A stretch of DNA of 64,000 nucleotides from Tenrec ecaudatus (taxonomy: Eukaryota; Chordata; Mammalia; Afrosoricida; Tenrecidae). Position 1 is the stretch's first letter. Each line of letters begins with the position of its first letter. Positions 63,896 to 64,000 of the stretch are shown one piece after another. The DNA lies in the NCBI RefSeq assembly GCF_050624435.1, contig NC_134535.1:73838494-73902493 (forward strand), written 5' to 3'. Both the position numbers and the translations under genes were made by a program. The notes below the pieces were generated by a model, which saw nothing but the letters and a program-made list of their open reading frames with translations, made no database searches and was not told the DNA's origin.

Positions 63896-64000
63896 TATGG
63901 TTCAGCATGAGAAGGGACCACAATACACTAGGAGGTGATCAGGGGCACAGGACTGAGGGAGCTGAGGTGTGTCTGAGCTCAGGACCTGACAGCAGATGTG

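Overview
The window is mammalian nuclear DNA, most likely from an afrotherian and probably a tenrec. Three signs support this. There are many copies of a tRNA-derived SINE of the AfroSINE type. At least three non-autonomous SPIN hAT transposons are present, a horizontally acquired family known from tenrec but absent from most other placental mammals. A single poly(A)-tailed retroelement family, called family A here, fills roughly a third of the window by my boundaries. The species call is an inference. The gene content matches the human 12q13-q14 block OS9 - B4GALNT1 - SLC26A10, in inverted orientation.

Layout. 1-5809 is OS9 intron 5, which runs off the left edge. OS9 exons 5 to 1 lie on the minus strand between 5810 and 9595, with the start codon at 9593-9595. 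A CpG-rich promoter region covers about 9.1-10.46 kb. Immediately beyond it, on the opposite strand, is an intronless retrocopy of MAPRE1 (EB1) with an open frame of 268 codons (10510-11316). From about 11.7 to 51.8 kb no conserved gene was found. That stretch is family A copies in both orientations, RTE and L1 LINE fragments, AfroSINEs, SPIN and another hAT-like element, LTR-like repeats, and an RPS21 retrocopy. A second CpG-rich region (51.87-53.0 kb) precedes B4GALNT1, whose complete CDS of ten exons runs on the plus strand (52966-58694). SLC26A10 converges on it from the right (minus strand, 63676 to 59607). Its 5' exons lie beyond the window.

How the genes relate. OS9 recognises trimmed mannose glycans on misfolded glycoproteins in the ER. 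B4GALNT1 is a Golgi ganglioside GalNAc transferase. SLC26A10 is an SLC26-type membrane protein. They are neighbours by conserved synteny and share no pathway evident here. OS9 and the MAPRE1 retrocopy are head to head across one CpG-rich interval, so the retrocopy may borrow that promoter. B4GALNT1 and SLC26A10 are tail to tail, with stop codons about 0.9 kb apart.

Most notable: the intact MAPRE1 retrocopy; the structure of family A (dimeric 3' tails, a one- or two-unit internal repeat, target-site duplications up to 22 bp, a coding remnant at its 5' side and a 342-bp perfectly identical tract between two copies); nested insertions that place family A activity both before and after the SPIN invasion; and a 172-bp duplication inside OS9 that copied an insertion junction.
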